From NCBI GenBank assembly GCA_034437455.1, contig DAOTUB010000042.1:1-64000 (forward strand): a stretch of DNA of 64,000 nt, in the 5' to 3' direction. The position numbers and the translations under genes were made by a program. Shown piece after piece: positions 7,274 to 15,204 of the stretch. How positions within the stretch are numbered: position 1 is the stretch's first letter; every line of letters begins with the position of its first letter. The notes beneath the pieces are model-generated. The model was not told the DNA's origin. It did not search any database and worked only from the letters and a program-made list of their open reading frames with translations. The stretch comes from DAOTUB01 sp034437455 (lineage in GTDB: Bacteria > Chloroflexota > Anaerolineae > B4-G1).

Positions 7274-8338
7274 GTGGCGAAAATAGATTTTGGTGGGATG
7301 ATAGAAGATGTGGTTACGAGAGACGAGTTCCCGCTGGAAAAGGCGCGGGAGGTGTTGCGCGATGAAGTCGTCGCTGTCCTGGGTTACGGAGTGCAGGGGC
7401 CGGCCCAGGCGCTCAATATGAAGGAGAACGGCGTCAACGTCATCGTGGGGGGATCGCCGAGGCGCGAGCATTCCTGGGAGAAAGCGGTGCAGGATGGATG
7501 GGAACCGGGCAAGACGCTTTTCCCTTTTGAAGAGGCGATAGAGCGAGCGACCATTATTCAATATCTGGTCTCGGATGCTGCGCAGATGATCATGTGGCCC
7601 AGGGTCAAATCCTGCTTGAAGGAAGGGGACGCGCTCTATTTTTCGCACGGCTTTTCGATGGTCTACAGCGATCAGACAGCGATCGTGCCTCCAGAGTACG
7701 TGGACGTGATCATGGTCGCGCCCAAGGGGTCGGGGACCAGCGTGCGGGCGAATTTCCTCGCCGGAAGCGGCATCAACTCCAGCTACGCCGTGGAGCAGGA
7801 TTATACAGGCCGCGCGCTGGAGCGCACGCTTGCCCTCGGTATCGCGATCGGTTCGGGCTATCTCTTCCCCACCACCTTTGAGAAAGAGGTGCACAGCGAT
7901 CTCACCGGGGAGCGAGGGGTCTTGATGGGCGCGCTCGCGGGCATCATGGAGGCGCAGTACGCCACGCTCCGCAAGAACGGGCACAGCCCCAGCGAGGCAT
8001 TCAACGAGACCGTCGAGGAACTGACCCAGAGCTTGATCCGGCTGGTCGATCAGAATGGTATGGATTGGATGTACGCCAATTGCAGCACCACGGCGCAGCG
8101 CGGCGCGCTCGACTGGCGACACAGATTCCGCGAGGCGGTCGAGCCGGTCTTTGAGGAGCTGTACCAGAGCGTCGTCGCCGGTGAAGAGACGCGGATCGTC
8201 CTCGCGGCCAACAGCGCGCCCGACTATAAGGTGAAGCTGGACGCCGAACTGCGCGAGATGCGCGAGTCGGAGATGTGGCAGGCCGGGGCCGCGGTCCGCG
8301 CGCTGCGGCCAGAGAATTGGAGCGGAGAGCAGGGGTAA
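7274..8338 (+). CDS. ilvC: Ketol-acid reductoisomerase, eukaryote-like type
   Basis: NADPH- and magnesium-dependent isomerisation and reduction of acetolactate, the second step to Val and Leu. About 354 residues from the GTG at 7274, which follows AAAGGAG; an ATG at 7256 would place the ribosome site inside the gene. The Rossmann motif is VLGYGVQGPAQAL. Segments such as GINSSYAV, NGHSPSEAFNETVEE, CSTTAQRGALDW and LRPEN match my memory of fungal Ilv5 much better than the usual bacterial IlvC. Related bacterial versions are known, so this may reflect an old transfer. Confidence 0.93.
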   Translation: MAKIDFGGMIEDVVTRDEFPLEKAREVLRDEVVAVLGYGVQGPAQALNMKENGVNVIVGGSPRREHSWEKAVQDGWEPGKTLFPFEEAIERATIIQYLVSDAAQMIMWPRVKSCLKEGDALYFSHGFSMVYSDQTAIVPPEYVDVIMVAPKGSGTSVRANFLAGSGINSSYAVEQDYTGRALERTLALGIAIGSGYLFPTTFEKEVHSDLTGERGVLMGALAGIMEAQYATLRKNGHSPSEAFNETVEELTQSLIRLVDQNGMDWMYANCSTTAQRGALDWRHRFREAVEPVFEELYQSVVAGEETRIVLAANSAPDYKVKLDAELREMRESEMWQAGAAVRALRPENWSGEQG

Positions 8339-8344
8339 CTTGTC

Positions 8345-9967
8345 ATGGAGAGCGACATTAGCGGCATTCAAGGCCAGGTGATGATCTTTGATACGACGCT
8401 GCGGGACGGCGAGCAGTCGCCGGGAGCGGCGCTCAACGTGGACGAGAAGGTAGAGATCGCCCGCGTGCTGGAGGCGATGGGAGTGAACGTCATCGAGGCT
8501 GGATTCCCGATCTCCTCGCCGGGAGACTTTCGGGCGGTGCAGCGCATCTCGCAGGAGATTCGCGGCTGCACCATCTGCGGCCTGACGCGCGCCAACCGGA
8601 AGGATATCGAGGTGGCGGCGGACGCGCTCAAGGGCGCAGCTTTCCCCCGCATTCACACCGGGTTGGGCGTCTCGGACGTTCACGTGCAGCACAAGCTCCG
8701 CACTACCCGCGAGGGGGCGCTGGAGATGGGCGTCGACGCGGTCAAGCACGCCAAAAAATTCGTCGAGGACGTGCAATATTATACCGAGGACGCTGGCCGC
8801 GCCGACCCGGAATATCTTTACCGCGTGCTGGAGGCAGTCATCGCCGCCGGGGCCACGGTGGTCAACATCCCCGACACGACCGGCTACACCGCGCCTGAGG
8901 AGTTTGGCGCGCTCATCCGGGGGATCGTCGAGCACGTGCCCAACATCCACCGCGCCACCATCTCTGTCCACTGCCACAACGATCTGGGGATGGCGACGGC
9001 GAACACGCTGGCGGGCATCCGCAACGGCGCGCGGCAGGCGGAGGTGACGATCAACGGCATCGGCGAGCGGGCGGGCAACACGTCGTTGGAGGAGGTGGTC
9101 ATGGCGCTCAAGACGCGCCGCGATCTCTTTGGCCTGGAGACGAGCATCGATACCCGGCGCATCTACCCGACCAGCCGGTTGATCAGCCAGTTGACGGGTA
9201 TCCTGGTGCAGCCGAACAAGGCCATCGTGGGTGCCAACGCCTTTGCCCATTCCTCCGGTATCCACCAGGACGGCGTGCTGAAGGAACGCACCACCTACGA
9301 GATCATCGACCCGCGCGACGTCGGCGTGCCCGATTCAGAGATCATCCTCTCGGCGCGGTCGGGCCGTCACGGACTGCGTCACCGGCTGGCCGCGCTGGGT
9401 TACTCGTTGAGCGATGGAGAGTTCGAAAAGGTCTATCAGCGCTTCCTGGACGTGGCCGACAAGAAAAAGACGGTCGAGACCCGCGACCTGGAGGCCATCG
9501 TCGCCGATGAGGTTCACATGTTCTTTGAGGAGACGTATCACCTGGAACACATCCAGGTCAGTTGTGGCAACCACAGTATTCCCACCGCTACGGTGCGCAT
9601 CAAGGGGCCGGACGGCCAGGTCGTTTGCGACGCGGATCACGGCACCGGGCCGGTGGACGCTGTATACCGGGCCATCAACCGTGTGATCGGCGAATCGAAT
9701 GAGTTGATCGAATTTTCCATACAGGCGGCGACGGAAGGGATCGACGCCGTGGGGCGGGTGACGATTCGCATCCAGGCCGACGATCCGGTGACGGAGAACG
9801 GTTCAGGCCGGCAGGTGTTCAGCGGCCACGGGGCCGATACCGATATCGTGACGGCCAGCGCCAAGGCGTATATGTTCGCTCTCAACCGGCTCATCGCCGC
9901 CCGTCGCGAGGCGGCGGAGTGGGCGCAGAGGGATGGTAAGCAGGCAAGTAAACAAGTGGACAAGTAA
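8345..9967 (+). CDS. leuA: 2-isopropylmalate synthase
   Basis: Condenses acetyl-CoA with 2-ketoisovalerate, the first committed step to leucine. Its 540 residues comprise a catalytic TIM barrel with FDTTLRDGEQSPGA near the start and the metal-binding HCHNDLGMATAN, followed by the LeuA dimer domain that usually binds leucine as feedback inhibitor. It starts six bases after ilvC ends. The C-terminus (DGKQASKQVDK) is low in complexity. Confidence 0.96.
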   Translation: MESDISGIQGQVMIFDTTLRDGEQSPGAALNVDEKVEIARVLEAMGVNVIEAGFPISSPGDFRAVQRISQEIRGCTICGLTRANRKDIEVAADALKGAAFPRIHTGLGVSDVHVQHKLRTTREGALEMGVDAVKHAKKFVEDVQYYTEDAGRADPEYLYRVLEAVIAAGATVVNIPDTTGYTAPEEFGALIRGIVEHVPNIHRATISVHCHNDLGMATANTLAGIRNGARQAEVTINGIGERAGNTSLEEVVMALKTRRDLFGLETSIDTRRIYPTSRLISQLTGILVQPNKAIVGANAFAHSSGIHQDGVLKERTTYEIIDPRDVGVPDSEIILSARSGRHGLRHRLAALGYSLSDGEFEKVYQRFLDVADKKKTVETRDLEAIVADEVHMFFEETYHLEHIQVSCGNHSIPTATVRIKGPDGQVVCDADHGTGPVDAVYRAINRVIGESNELIEFSIQAATEGIDAVGRVTIRIQADDPVTENGSGRQVFSGHGADTDIVTASAKAYMFALNRLIAARREAAEWAQRDGKQASKQVDK

Positions 9968-9982
9968 ATGAGGAGGAGAAAG

Positions 9983-10186
9983 ATGAATACTCGGAATGGG
10001 AAGAAATTTGCGGAACCTCGTGGATGGGCATTAAAATGGGTGTTGGCGGAGGCAGAGGCCCAGGCCCTCGCTGCGGAGCAGCAAAAGCCGGAGCAGAGTG
10101 GCAAAAAGTTTGCCGAACCGCAAGGCTGGGCGATGAAGTGGGATGGAGCCGCTTTGTCTGACGCCGACAAAGAGCTAAAGGCCTAG
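9983..10186 (+). CDS. Small protein with duplicated GKKFAEPxGWAxKW motif, unknown function
   Basis: A 67-residue product starting at the ATG at 9983, which follows AGGAGGAG; an ATG at 9968 would include that ribosome site. It contains the motif twice, as GKKFAEPRGWALKW near the start and GKKFAEPQGWAMKW in the second half, separated by an Ala/Glu/Gln-rich segment. I do not recognise the family. It lies between leuA and leuC in the same direction, three bases before the leuC ATG, so it should be made together with them. The conserved Trp and Lys/Arg positions suggest a binding peptide rather than an enzyme, but that is inference. Confidence 0.7.
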   Translation: MNTRNGKKFAEPRGWALKWVLAEAEAQALAAEQQKPEQSGKKFAEPQGWAMKWDGAALSDADKELKA

Positions 10187-10189
10187 TCT

Positions 10190-11518
10190 ATGGGACACAC
10201 ACTGGCCGAGAAAATCATCGCCGCTCACGTACGGCAAGGCCGCCTAGTCGGCGCAGGGAGTGATGTTCCAGACAATCGAATAGAAGTATGGCCGGGCGAT
10301 CTGGTGGAGGTCGCGACGGATGTGGTGCTTTCCAACGATATCACCGCGCCTATCGCCATCCGCGAGTTCGAAAAGCTGGCCGTCGAGGCCGCTCCGCTAA
10401 AGGTGTTCGATGCAGAGCGCGTGGTGATGGTGGCGGATCACTTTGTGCCCAACAAGGACATCAAATCCGCCGAGCAATGCCTGGCGATGCGCCGGTTTGC
10501 GCGGGTGCAAGAACTCGCTCACTACTTTGACGTGGGGCGGATGGGCATCGAGCACGTGCTGCTGCCGGAGCAGGGGTTGGTGATGCCGGGCGACCTCGTC
10601 GTGGGCGCCGATTCGCACACCTGTACCTACGGCGCGCTGGGAGCCTTTGCCACCGGGATGGGTTCGACGGACATCGCCGTGGCGATGGCGACCGGCCGCG
10701 TCTGGCTGCGCGTGCCCGAGACGATCCGCATCGTCTACGTCGACCGATCCGGTCGGGGCGCGTTGCGGCCCTGGGTCGGCGGCAAGGACTTGATCCTCTA
10801 CACTATCGGGCAGATCGGCGTCAGTGGCGCGCTCTACCAGGCTATCGAGTTCGCCGGGCCGACGATTGACGTGCTCTCGATGGCCGGGCGTTTCACGATG
10901 GCGAATATGGCCATCGAGGCGGGCGGCAAGGCGGGGCTTTTTGCCGTGGACGATGCGACTTGCGCGTACATAGACGGTCGCGGGTCGCGCGCTCCTCGTG
11001 TCTATCAGGCCGATGACGACGCGGACTATGTCGAGGTTATCGAGATCGACGCGAGCCAGATCGAACCCCATGTCTCGTTCCCTCACCTGCCGGAGAACGC
11101 CCGCCCGGTGAGCGAGGCTGGCGACGTGCGCATCGATCAGACCGTCATCGGTTCCTGCACCAACGGTCGCCTGGAGGACCTGCGCGTCGCCGCCGAACTG
11201 CTGCGTGGACGCCGGGTTCACCCCGACGTGCGCTGCATCGTCATCCCCGGCACGCAGCAGGTCTACCTGGACGCGCTGCGCGAGGGGCTGGTGGAGACGT
11301 TCATCGAGGCGGGCGCGGTCGTCAGCACGCCGACGTGCGGCCCTTGCCTGGGCGGTCACATGGGCGTGTTGGCGGCCGGCGAGCGAGCGGTGAGCACCAC
11401 CAACCGCAACTTTCGCGGGCGGATGGGCCATCCCGAGAGCGAGGTCTACCTGGCGGGACCGGCAGTCGCGGCGGCGTCGGCGGTGGTGGGGCGCATTGTG
11501 GGGCCGGATGGGATGTGA
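10190..11518 (+). CDS. leuC: 3-isopropylmalate dehydratase large subunit
   Basis: Aconitase-family iron-sulfur subunit that, with LeuD, isomerises 2- to 3-isopropylmalate. Its 442 residues place it with the shorter archaeal/thermophile-type LeuC. Cluster-ligand cysteines are seen in GSCTNGR and in TPTCGPCLGG, and an early DSHTCTYGALG segment is present. The partner gene leuD is about 840 bases downstream instead of adjacent, because a toxin-antitoxin-like pair on the other strand separates them. Confidence 0.95.
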   Translation: MGHTLAEKIIAAHVRQGRLVGAGSDVPDNRIEVWPGDLVEVATDVVLSNDITAPIAIREFEKLAVEAAPLKVFDAERVVMVADHFVPNKDIKSAEQCLAMRRFARVQELAHYFDVGRMGIEHVLLPEQGLVMPGDLVVGADSHTCTYGALGAFATGMGSTDIAVAMATGRVWLRVPETIRIVYVDRSGRGALRPWVGGKDLILYTIGQIGVSGALYQAIEFAGPTIDVLSMAGRFTMANMAIEAGGKAGLFAVDDATCAYIDGRGSRAPRVYQADDDADYVEVIEIDASQIEPHVSFPHLPENARPVSEAGDVRIDQTVIGSCTNGRLEDLRVAAELLRGRRVHPDVRCIVIPGTQQVYLDALREGLVETFIEAGAVVSTPTCGPCLGGHMGVLAAGERAVSTTNRNFRGRMGHPESEVYLAGPAVAAASAVVGRIVGPDGM

Positions 11519-11547
11519 CCAGATTGCAAAGCCTCAATGTCGAGCCA

Positions 11548-11970
11548 TCACGTCTCCAGCAGTTGCTCGATTTCTCGAATCAGAAACGGTAGATTGGGTT
11601 TGGTGAAGGAGATTGCGGGCGCGGGAATGCGGTGGCGCTTGATGTTGGGAGGGATGTGTTTGTGATGTGGGTGGCTGGAGACCAATGCTGGATCTTGAGG
11701 ATGGGGCTGTGAATCGTACCAATACAGTTTTTCGTTGCCGCACCAGACCTCATAACCGTAACGCTCGAGAACAAGCGGGCCGGCGTCGAAGGTCAGACGT
11801 TCTTTGACAATCAACCGATAGCCTTGAGCAAAGATGATCTCACCTGATACTGTGACCATCCGCCCGCCACGGCGGATTACCACCAGTGTCGAGGATGAGA
11901 TGGAGCGAAACTGCTGGGGGAGTGTGTAGATGAGCTCTTCATAATCACGCAGGGATTGGTAGGGGTTCAC
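11548..11970 (-). CDS. DUF6516/TumE-like putative toxin
   Basis: A 140-residue product. Its second half carries a WYDSQPHP...HPHHKHIP pattern followed by a short C-terminal helix, which I recognise as like the DUF6516 (TumE-type) family, annotated as toxins of type II modules. It overlaps the end of the upstream gene by 26 bases, so the two are expressed as a pair. The pair is inserted between leuC and leuD in the opposite direction. The family call rests on pattern memory and toxicity is not shown by sequence. Confidence 0.6.
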   Translation of the reverse strand: MNPYQSLRDYEELIYTLPQQFRSISSSTLVVIRRGGRMVTVSGEIIFAQGYRLIVKERLTFDAGPLVLERYGYEVWCGNEKLYWYDSQPHPQDPALVSSHPHHKHIPPNIKRHRIPAPAISFTKPNLPFLIREIEQLLET

Positions 11971-12241
11971 GTCGTGCTGTCCTTGCGATTACGTCAGAGA
12001 GTGTCCAGGTATGTTCTTTCAATGAAGCGATGATCTCTCGATACTGCTCGCGGCGACGCAGCCAAATTTCGTGCGCGCCCGCCCAGTCGTTCCAGTCCAA
12101 TACCCAGGCGTCGTCCGGCGGCTCTTCGCCATTGAGATATGATTCGTAAAACGTCTCGGTCAGAACGCCGTATTTGCGCTCGTAGGCTATGATATCCTCT
12201 TCGAGGGAGTGAATATCTTGAAGGATTTCGTTGAGTGTCAT
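11945..12241 (-). CDS. Putative antitoxin partner of the TumE-like protein
   Basis: A 98-residue acidic protein predicted to be largely helical, with YERKYGVLTETFYESYLNGE and DWNDWAGAHEIWLRRREQYR segments. No DNA-binding helix-turn-helix is obvious. It is the first gene of the minus-strand pair and starts after AAAGGAGATGATGCG. A good promoter lies upstream (12289-12317). Its role as antitoxin is inferred from gene order, overlap and co-occurrence with the toxin-like gene. No sequence motif establishes it. Confidence 0.55.
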   Translation of the reverse strand: MTLNEILQDIHSLEEDIIAYERKYGVLTETFYESYLNGEEPPDDAWVLDWNDWAGAHEIWLRRREQYREIIASLKEHTWTLSDVIARTARREPLPIPA

Positions 12242-12288
12242 CGCATCATCTCCTTTCCTCGTCGCTCGCGGAGAGATAGGTTGGATTC

Positions 12289-12317
12289 ATTATACTGGCA
12301 TCAGCAGGTCTGGTCAA
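12289..12317 (-). promoter_or_regulatory. Promoter of the toxin-antitoxin-like pair
   Basis: Read on the minus strand: TTGACC (12317-12312), 17-bp spacer, TATAAT (12294-12289). It points away from leuD and lies about 48 bases before the first gene of the pair, so the insertion is independently transcribed against the leucine operon. Confidence 0.65.
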
Positions 12318-12354
12318 GCTGATTTGGAAAACTTTTACTAAGAGGGAATGGTAA

Positions 12355-12852
12355 ATGAAACTTACTGGCACGGTCTGGAAATATGGCGACAACGTGGACA
12401 CCGACGCCATCATCCCCGCCCGTTACCTGAACGTCTCGGCGCCGGAGGAACTGGCGCTCCACTGTATGGAGGACATAGATGCCGGGTTTGCTGGCGCGGT
12501 GCAGCCGGGAGACATCATCGTCGGCGCGGAGAACTTTGGCTGCGGGTCGTCGCGGGAGCACGCGCCGCTGGCGATCCAGGGGGCGGGCGTGTCCTGCGTC
12601 ATCGCCAAGAGCTTTGCCCGCATCTTTTATCGGAACAGTATCAACGTTGGCCTGCCCATCCTGGAGTGCTCAGGGGCGGTGGAGGGAACGGAGAAGGGAG
12701 ATCGACTGACGGTGGATCTGGAGACGGGTACGATCACCAACGAGCGTACCGGGCGCACCTATCAGACCTCGCCGTTTCCCGTCTTTATCATGGGGATCAT
12801 TCAGGCCGGGGGATTGGTGCCTTATACGCGAGAGCGGTTAGGTCAAGGATAG
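12355..12852 (+). CDS. leuD: 3-isopropylmalate dehydratase small subunit
   Basis: Small subunit that completes the isopropylmalate isomerase with LeuC. At 165 residues it is the short archaeal/thermophile-type LeuD, matching the type of LeuC. Recognisable segments are YGDNVDTDAIIPARYL at the start and GCGSSREHAPLAIQGAG with the swivelling-domain loop. Message from leuC must cross the toxin-antitoxin-like insertion to reach it, or it uses an unseen promoter in the 113 bases upstream. Confidence 0.95.
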   Translation: MKLTGTVWKYGDNVDTDAIIPARYLNVSAPEELALHCMEDIDAGFAGAVQPGDIIVGAENFGCGSSREHAPLAIQGAGVSCVIAKSFARIFYRNSINVGLPILECSGAVEGTEKGDRLTVDLETGTITNERTGRTYQTSPFPVFIMGIIQAGGLVPYTRERLGQG

Positions 12853-12861
12853 GTGGAGACG

Positions 12862-14436
12862 ATGGAAAAATCGCGAGTTCTGCTTTACGATACGACGTTG
12901 CGCGATGGCGCGCAGGGGGAGGGGATCTCCCTGTCGGTGGATGACAAATTAAAGATCACGCGCCTGCTCGACAAACTGGGAATTTGCTACGTCGAGGGCG
13001 GCTGGCCGGGTTCCAACCCCAAGGATATTGAATACTTTCGGCGGGCGCGGGAACTGGACCTGGAACAGATCCAGATCGCGGCCTTTGGCAGCACGTGCCG
13101 GGTGGGGAGCCGGCCCCAGGACGACGCGAACATCCAGACGTTGTTGGAAGCCGAGACCTCTGTGATCGCCATCGTCGGCAAGAGTTGGACGCTCCACGTG
13201 CGCGACGTGCTGTGCACTACGCCGGAGGAGAATCTGCGCATTATCCGGGAGAGCTTGGCCCATCTGAGAGCTTGCGACCGAGAGATCATCTACGACGCGG
13301 AGCATTTCTTTGACGGCTACAAGGCTGATCGGCGCTATGCGTTGAGGACGCTCCAGGCCGCCGTCGAGGGGGGCGCGGACGCGCTCGTGCTGTGCGATAC
13401 GAACGGCGGCTCAATGCCCTGGGAGATCGAGGCTATCGTCCAGGGGGTTCGCCGGGCTTTTCCCGATGTGGCTCTGGGCATCCACGCCCATAACGACGGG
13501 GGGATGGCCGTGGCGAACAGCCTGGCGGCCGTCCGGGCGGGAGTCACTCACGTGCAGGGGACAATGAACGGCTACGGCGAGCGGTGCGGCAACGCCAACC
13601 TCTGCACGCTGATCCCTGGCCTGGAGCTAAAGATGGGGATGAAGGCCCTGCCCTCGGGCCGGTTGAGCCATCTGACGCGGGTCGCGCGGGCGGTGGCCTC
13701 CACCGCGAACCAGTCCTTATACCGCCACGCGCCCTACGTGGGGCGCAGCGCCTTTGCGCACAAGGGCGGCATCCACGTGGCGGCGATGCGGCGCAGCCTC
13801 CAGAGCTACCAGCACGTCGATCCTGCCCTCGTGGGCAACCGATCGCGCACGCTCGTATCGGAGCTTTCGGGTCGGGGGAATCTCTTGAGCAAGGCGGAGG
13901 AGCTGGACATCCCTCATCAAGAGATCGAGGATCTGCCGGGGGTGCTCCAGACGATCAAACAACTGGAGCACCAGGGCTTTACGTTCGAGGGGGCCGAAGC
14001 GTCGGTGGAGATGCTGTTGCATCGCTCTCGACCGGCGTACCGCCCGCCTTTCGAGATGCTCGATTTTATGGTCGTCGTCGAGCATCGGGAGGGGAGGGGG
14101 CTGTTTGCCGAGGCGACCATCAAGCTGCGCGTGGACGATCAGATCTTTCACACGGTGGCCGAGGGGAATGGCCCGGTGAACGCCCTGGATGCGGCGCTGC
14201 GCAAGGCGCTGTTGCCGACGTATCCGCACTTGGCCGAGTTCGATCTGGCCGACTACAAGGTCCACATCCTGGACGGGGATCACGGCACGGCGGCGACCAC
14301 GCGCGTGTTGATCGATATGCAGAACGAGACGCGCCGTTGGTCCACCGTCGGAGCCTCTGCCAACATCATTGAGGCTAGCTGGACAGCTCTGGCAGATGCA
14401 GTAGAATATGGTCTGATGGCAGGGTGGGACCGCTGA
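12862..14436 (+). CDS. cimA: (R)-citramalate synthase
   Basis: Condenses acetyl-CoA with pyruvate to citramalate, which LeuCD and LeuB turn into 2-ketobutyrate for isoleucine without threonine deaminase. 524 residues from the ATG at 12862 (GGTGGAG upstream; a GTG at 12853 is also in frame). LeuA-like barrel with LLYDTTLRDGAQGEGISLSV and HAHNDGGMAVANSL, and a C-terminal LeuA dimer-type domain. The AQGEGIS and YVEGGWPGSNPKD motifs separate CimA from LeuA. It sits nine bases after leuD. Confidence 0.93.
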   Translation: MEKSRVLLYDTTLRDGAQGEGISLSVDDKLKITRLLDKLGICYVEGGWPGSNPKDIEYFRRARELDLEQIQIAAFGSTCRVGSRPQDDANIQTLLEAETSVIAIVGKSWTLHVRDVLCTTPEENLRIIRESLAHLRACDREIIYDAEHFFDGYKADRRYALRTLQAAVEGGADALVLCDTNGGSMPWEIEAIVQGVRRAFPDVALGIHAHNDGGMAVANSLAAVRAGVTHVQGTMNGYGERCGNANLCTLIPGLELKMGMKALPSGRLSHLTRVARAVASTANQSLYRHAPYVGRSAFAHKGGIHVAAMRRSLQSYQHVDPALVGNRSRTLVSELSGRGNLLSKAEELDIPHQEIEDLPGVLQTIKQLEHQGFTFEGAEASVEMLLHRSRPAYRPPFEMLDFMVVVEHREGRGLFAEATIKLRVDDQIFHTVAEGNGPVNALDAALRKALLPTYPHLAEFDLADYKVHILDGDHGTAATTRVLIDMQNETRRWSTVGASANIIEASWTALADAVEYGLMAGWDR

Positions 14437-14490
14437 GGCGCTGGTGTCTCTGAAGGTTCTGCCAGTGAGGAACGATAGGAGGGATGAAAA

Positions 14491-15168
14491 ATGTTCACCG
14501 TATCAGAAACCTGGAAGATCACCTACCCCGACGCAGCCGTGGGAGTGCTGGCGATGCGCAACGTCGTCAACCCCAGGCGTCATCCGGCGCTTGAGAGCCG
14601 CAAAGCCGAACTGGAGAACGAGCTGCGCGCTCGCTTTGCCGATTACGACAGGGCTGCGTTCAAATCGCTGCCGACGATCCAGGCCTACAATGCCTACTAC
14701 AAGCGTTTCAAAAAGACCTACCACGTCCTGCATCAGATCGAGTCCGTCGTCCTCAAGGGCAAGTCAATCCCTCGCGTGGCGGCGCTCGTCGAGGCGATGT
14801 TCATGGCCGAGCTGAAGAATCTGCTGCTGACGGCGGGCCACGACCTGGACGTGGTACAGATGCCCGTCGGAGTTGACGTGGCCGACGGCAGCGAGCGCTA
14901 CATCCGGCTCAACGGCCAGGAGCAGGTGATGAAGGCGGACGACATGATGATCGCCGACGCGCAAGGCATCATCTCCAGCATCATCTACGGCCCCGACCGG
15001 CGCACACAGATCACGCCGGATACCCGGCAGGTGCTCTTTACAGTCTATGCGCCAGCGGGCATCGAGAAACAGGCGGTGCGCCAGCATTTGCAGGACATTC
15101 AGGCGAACGTCGAGCTTTTCGCGCCAGAGGCCGAGGTGGTGTTGCTCGAAACATACGGCGCCGATTGA
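14491..15168 (+). CDS. B3/B4 tRNA-binding (PheRS-beta-like) domain protein
   Basis: A 225-residue protein corresponding to the stand-alone B3/4 domain (COG3382), the region that in phenylalanyl-tRNA synthetase beta forms the editing module. Features are the PTIQAYNAYYKRFKKTYHVLHQ segment and a later ADGSERYIRLNGQEQ strand pair. ATG follows ATAGGAGGG. It lies between cimA and leuB in the same direction. Removal of a wrongly charged amino acid from tRNA would be consistent with the family, but the substrate is unknown. Confidence 0.8.
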   Translation: MFTVSETWKITYPDAAVGVLAMRNVVNPRRHPALESRKAELENELRARFADYDRAAFKSLPTIQAYNAYYKRFKKTYHVLHQIESVVLKGKSIPRVAALVEAMFMAELKNLLLTAGHDLDVVQMPVGVDVADGSERYIRLNGQEQVMKADDMMIADAQGIISSIIYGPDRRTQITPDTRQVLFTVYAPAGIEKQAVRQHLQDIQANVELFAPEAEVVLLETYGAD

Positions 15169-15204
15169 CCGGGACATTGCCCCCAAACCCTACAAAGGAG
15201 CTTC

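Noticed and set aside
7232..9265. Long minus-strand open frame (677 codons) opposite ilvC and leuA
   Set aside because: It is the antisense shadow of two well-recognised enzymes in GC-rich DNA; its translation has no family features and has the biased composition typical of reverse frames.
12348..12944. Plus-strand frame of 198 codons overlapping leuD and cimA
   Set aside because: It is out of frame with leuD, which is fully conserved, and contains no recognisable motif.
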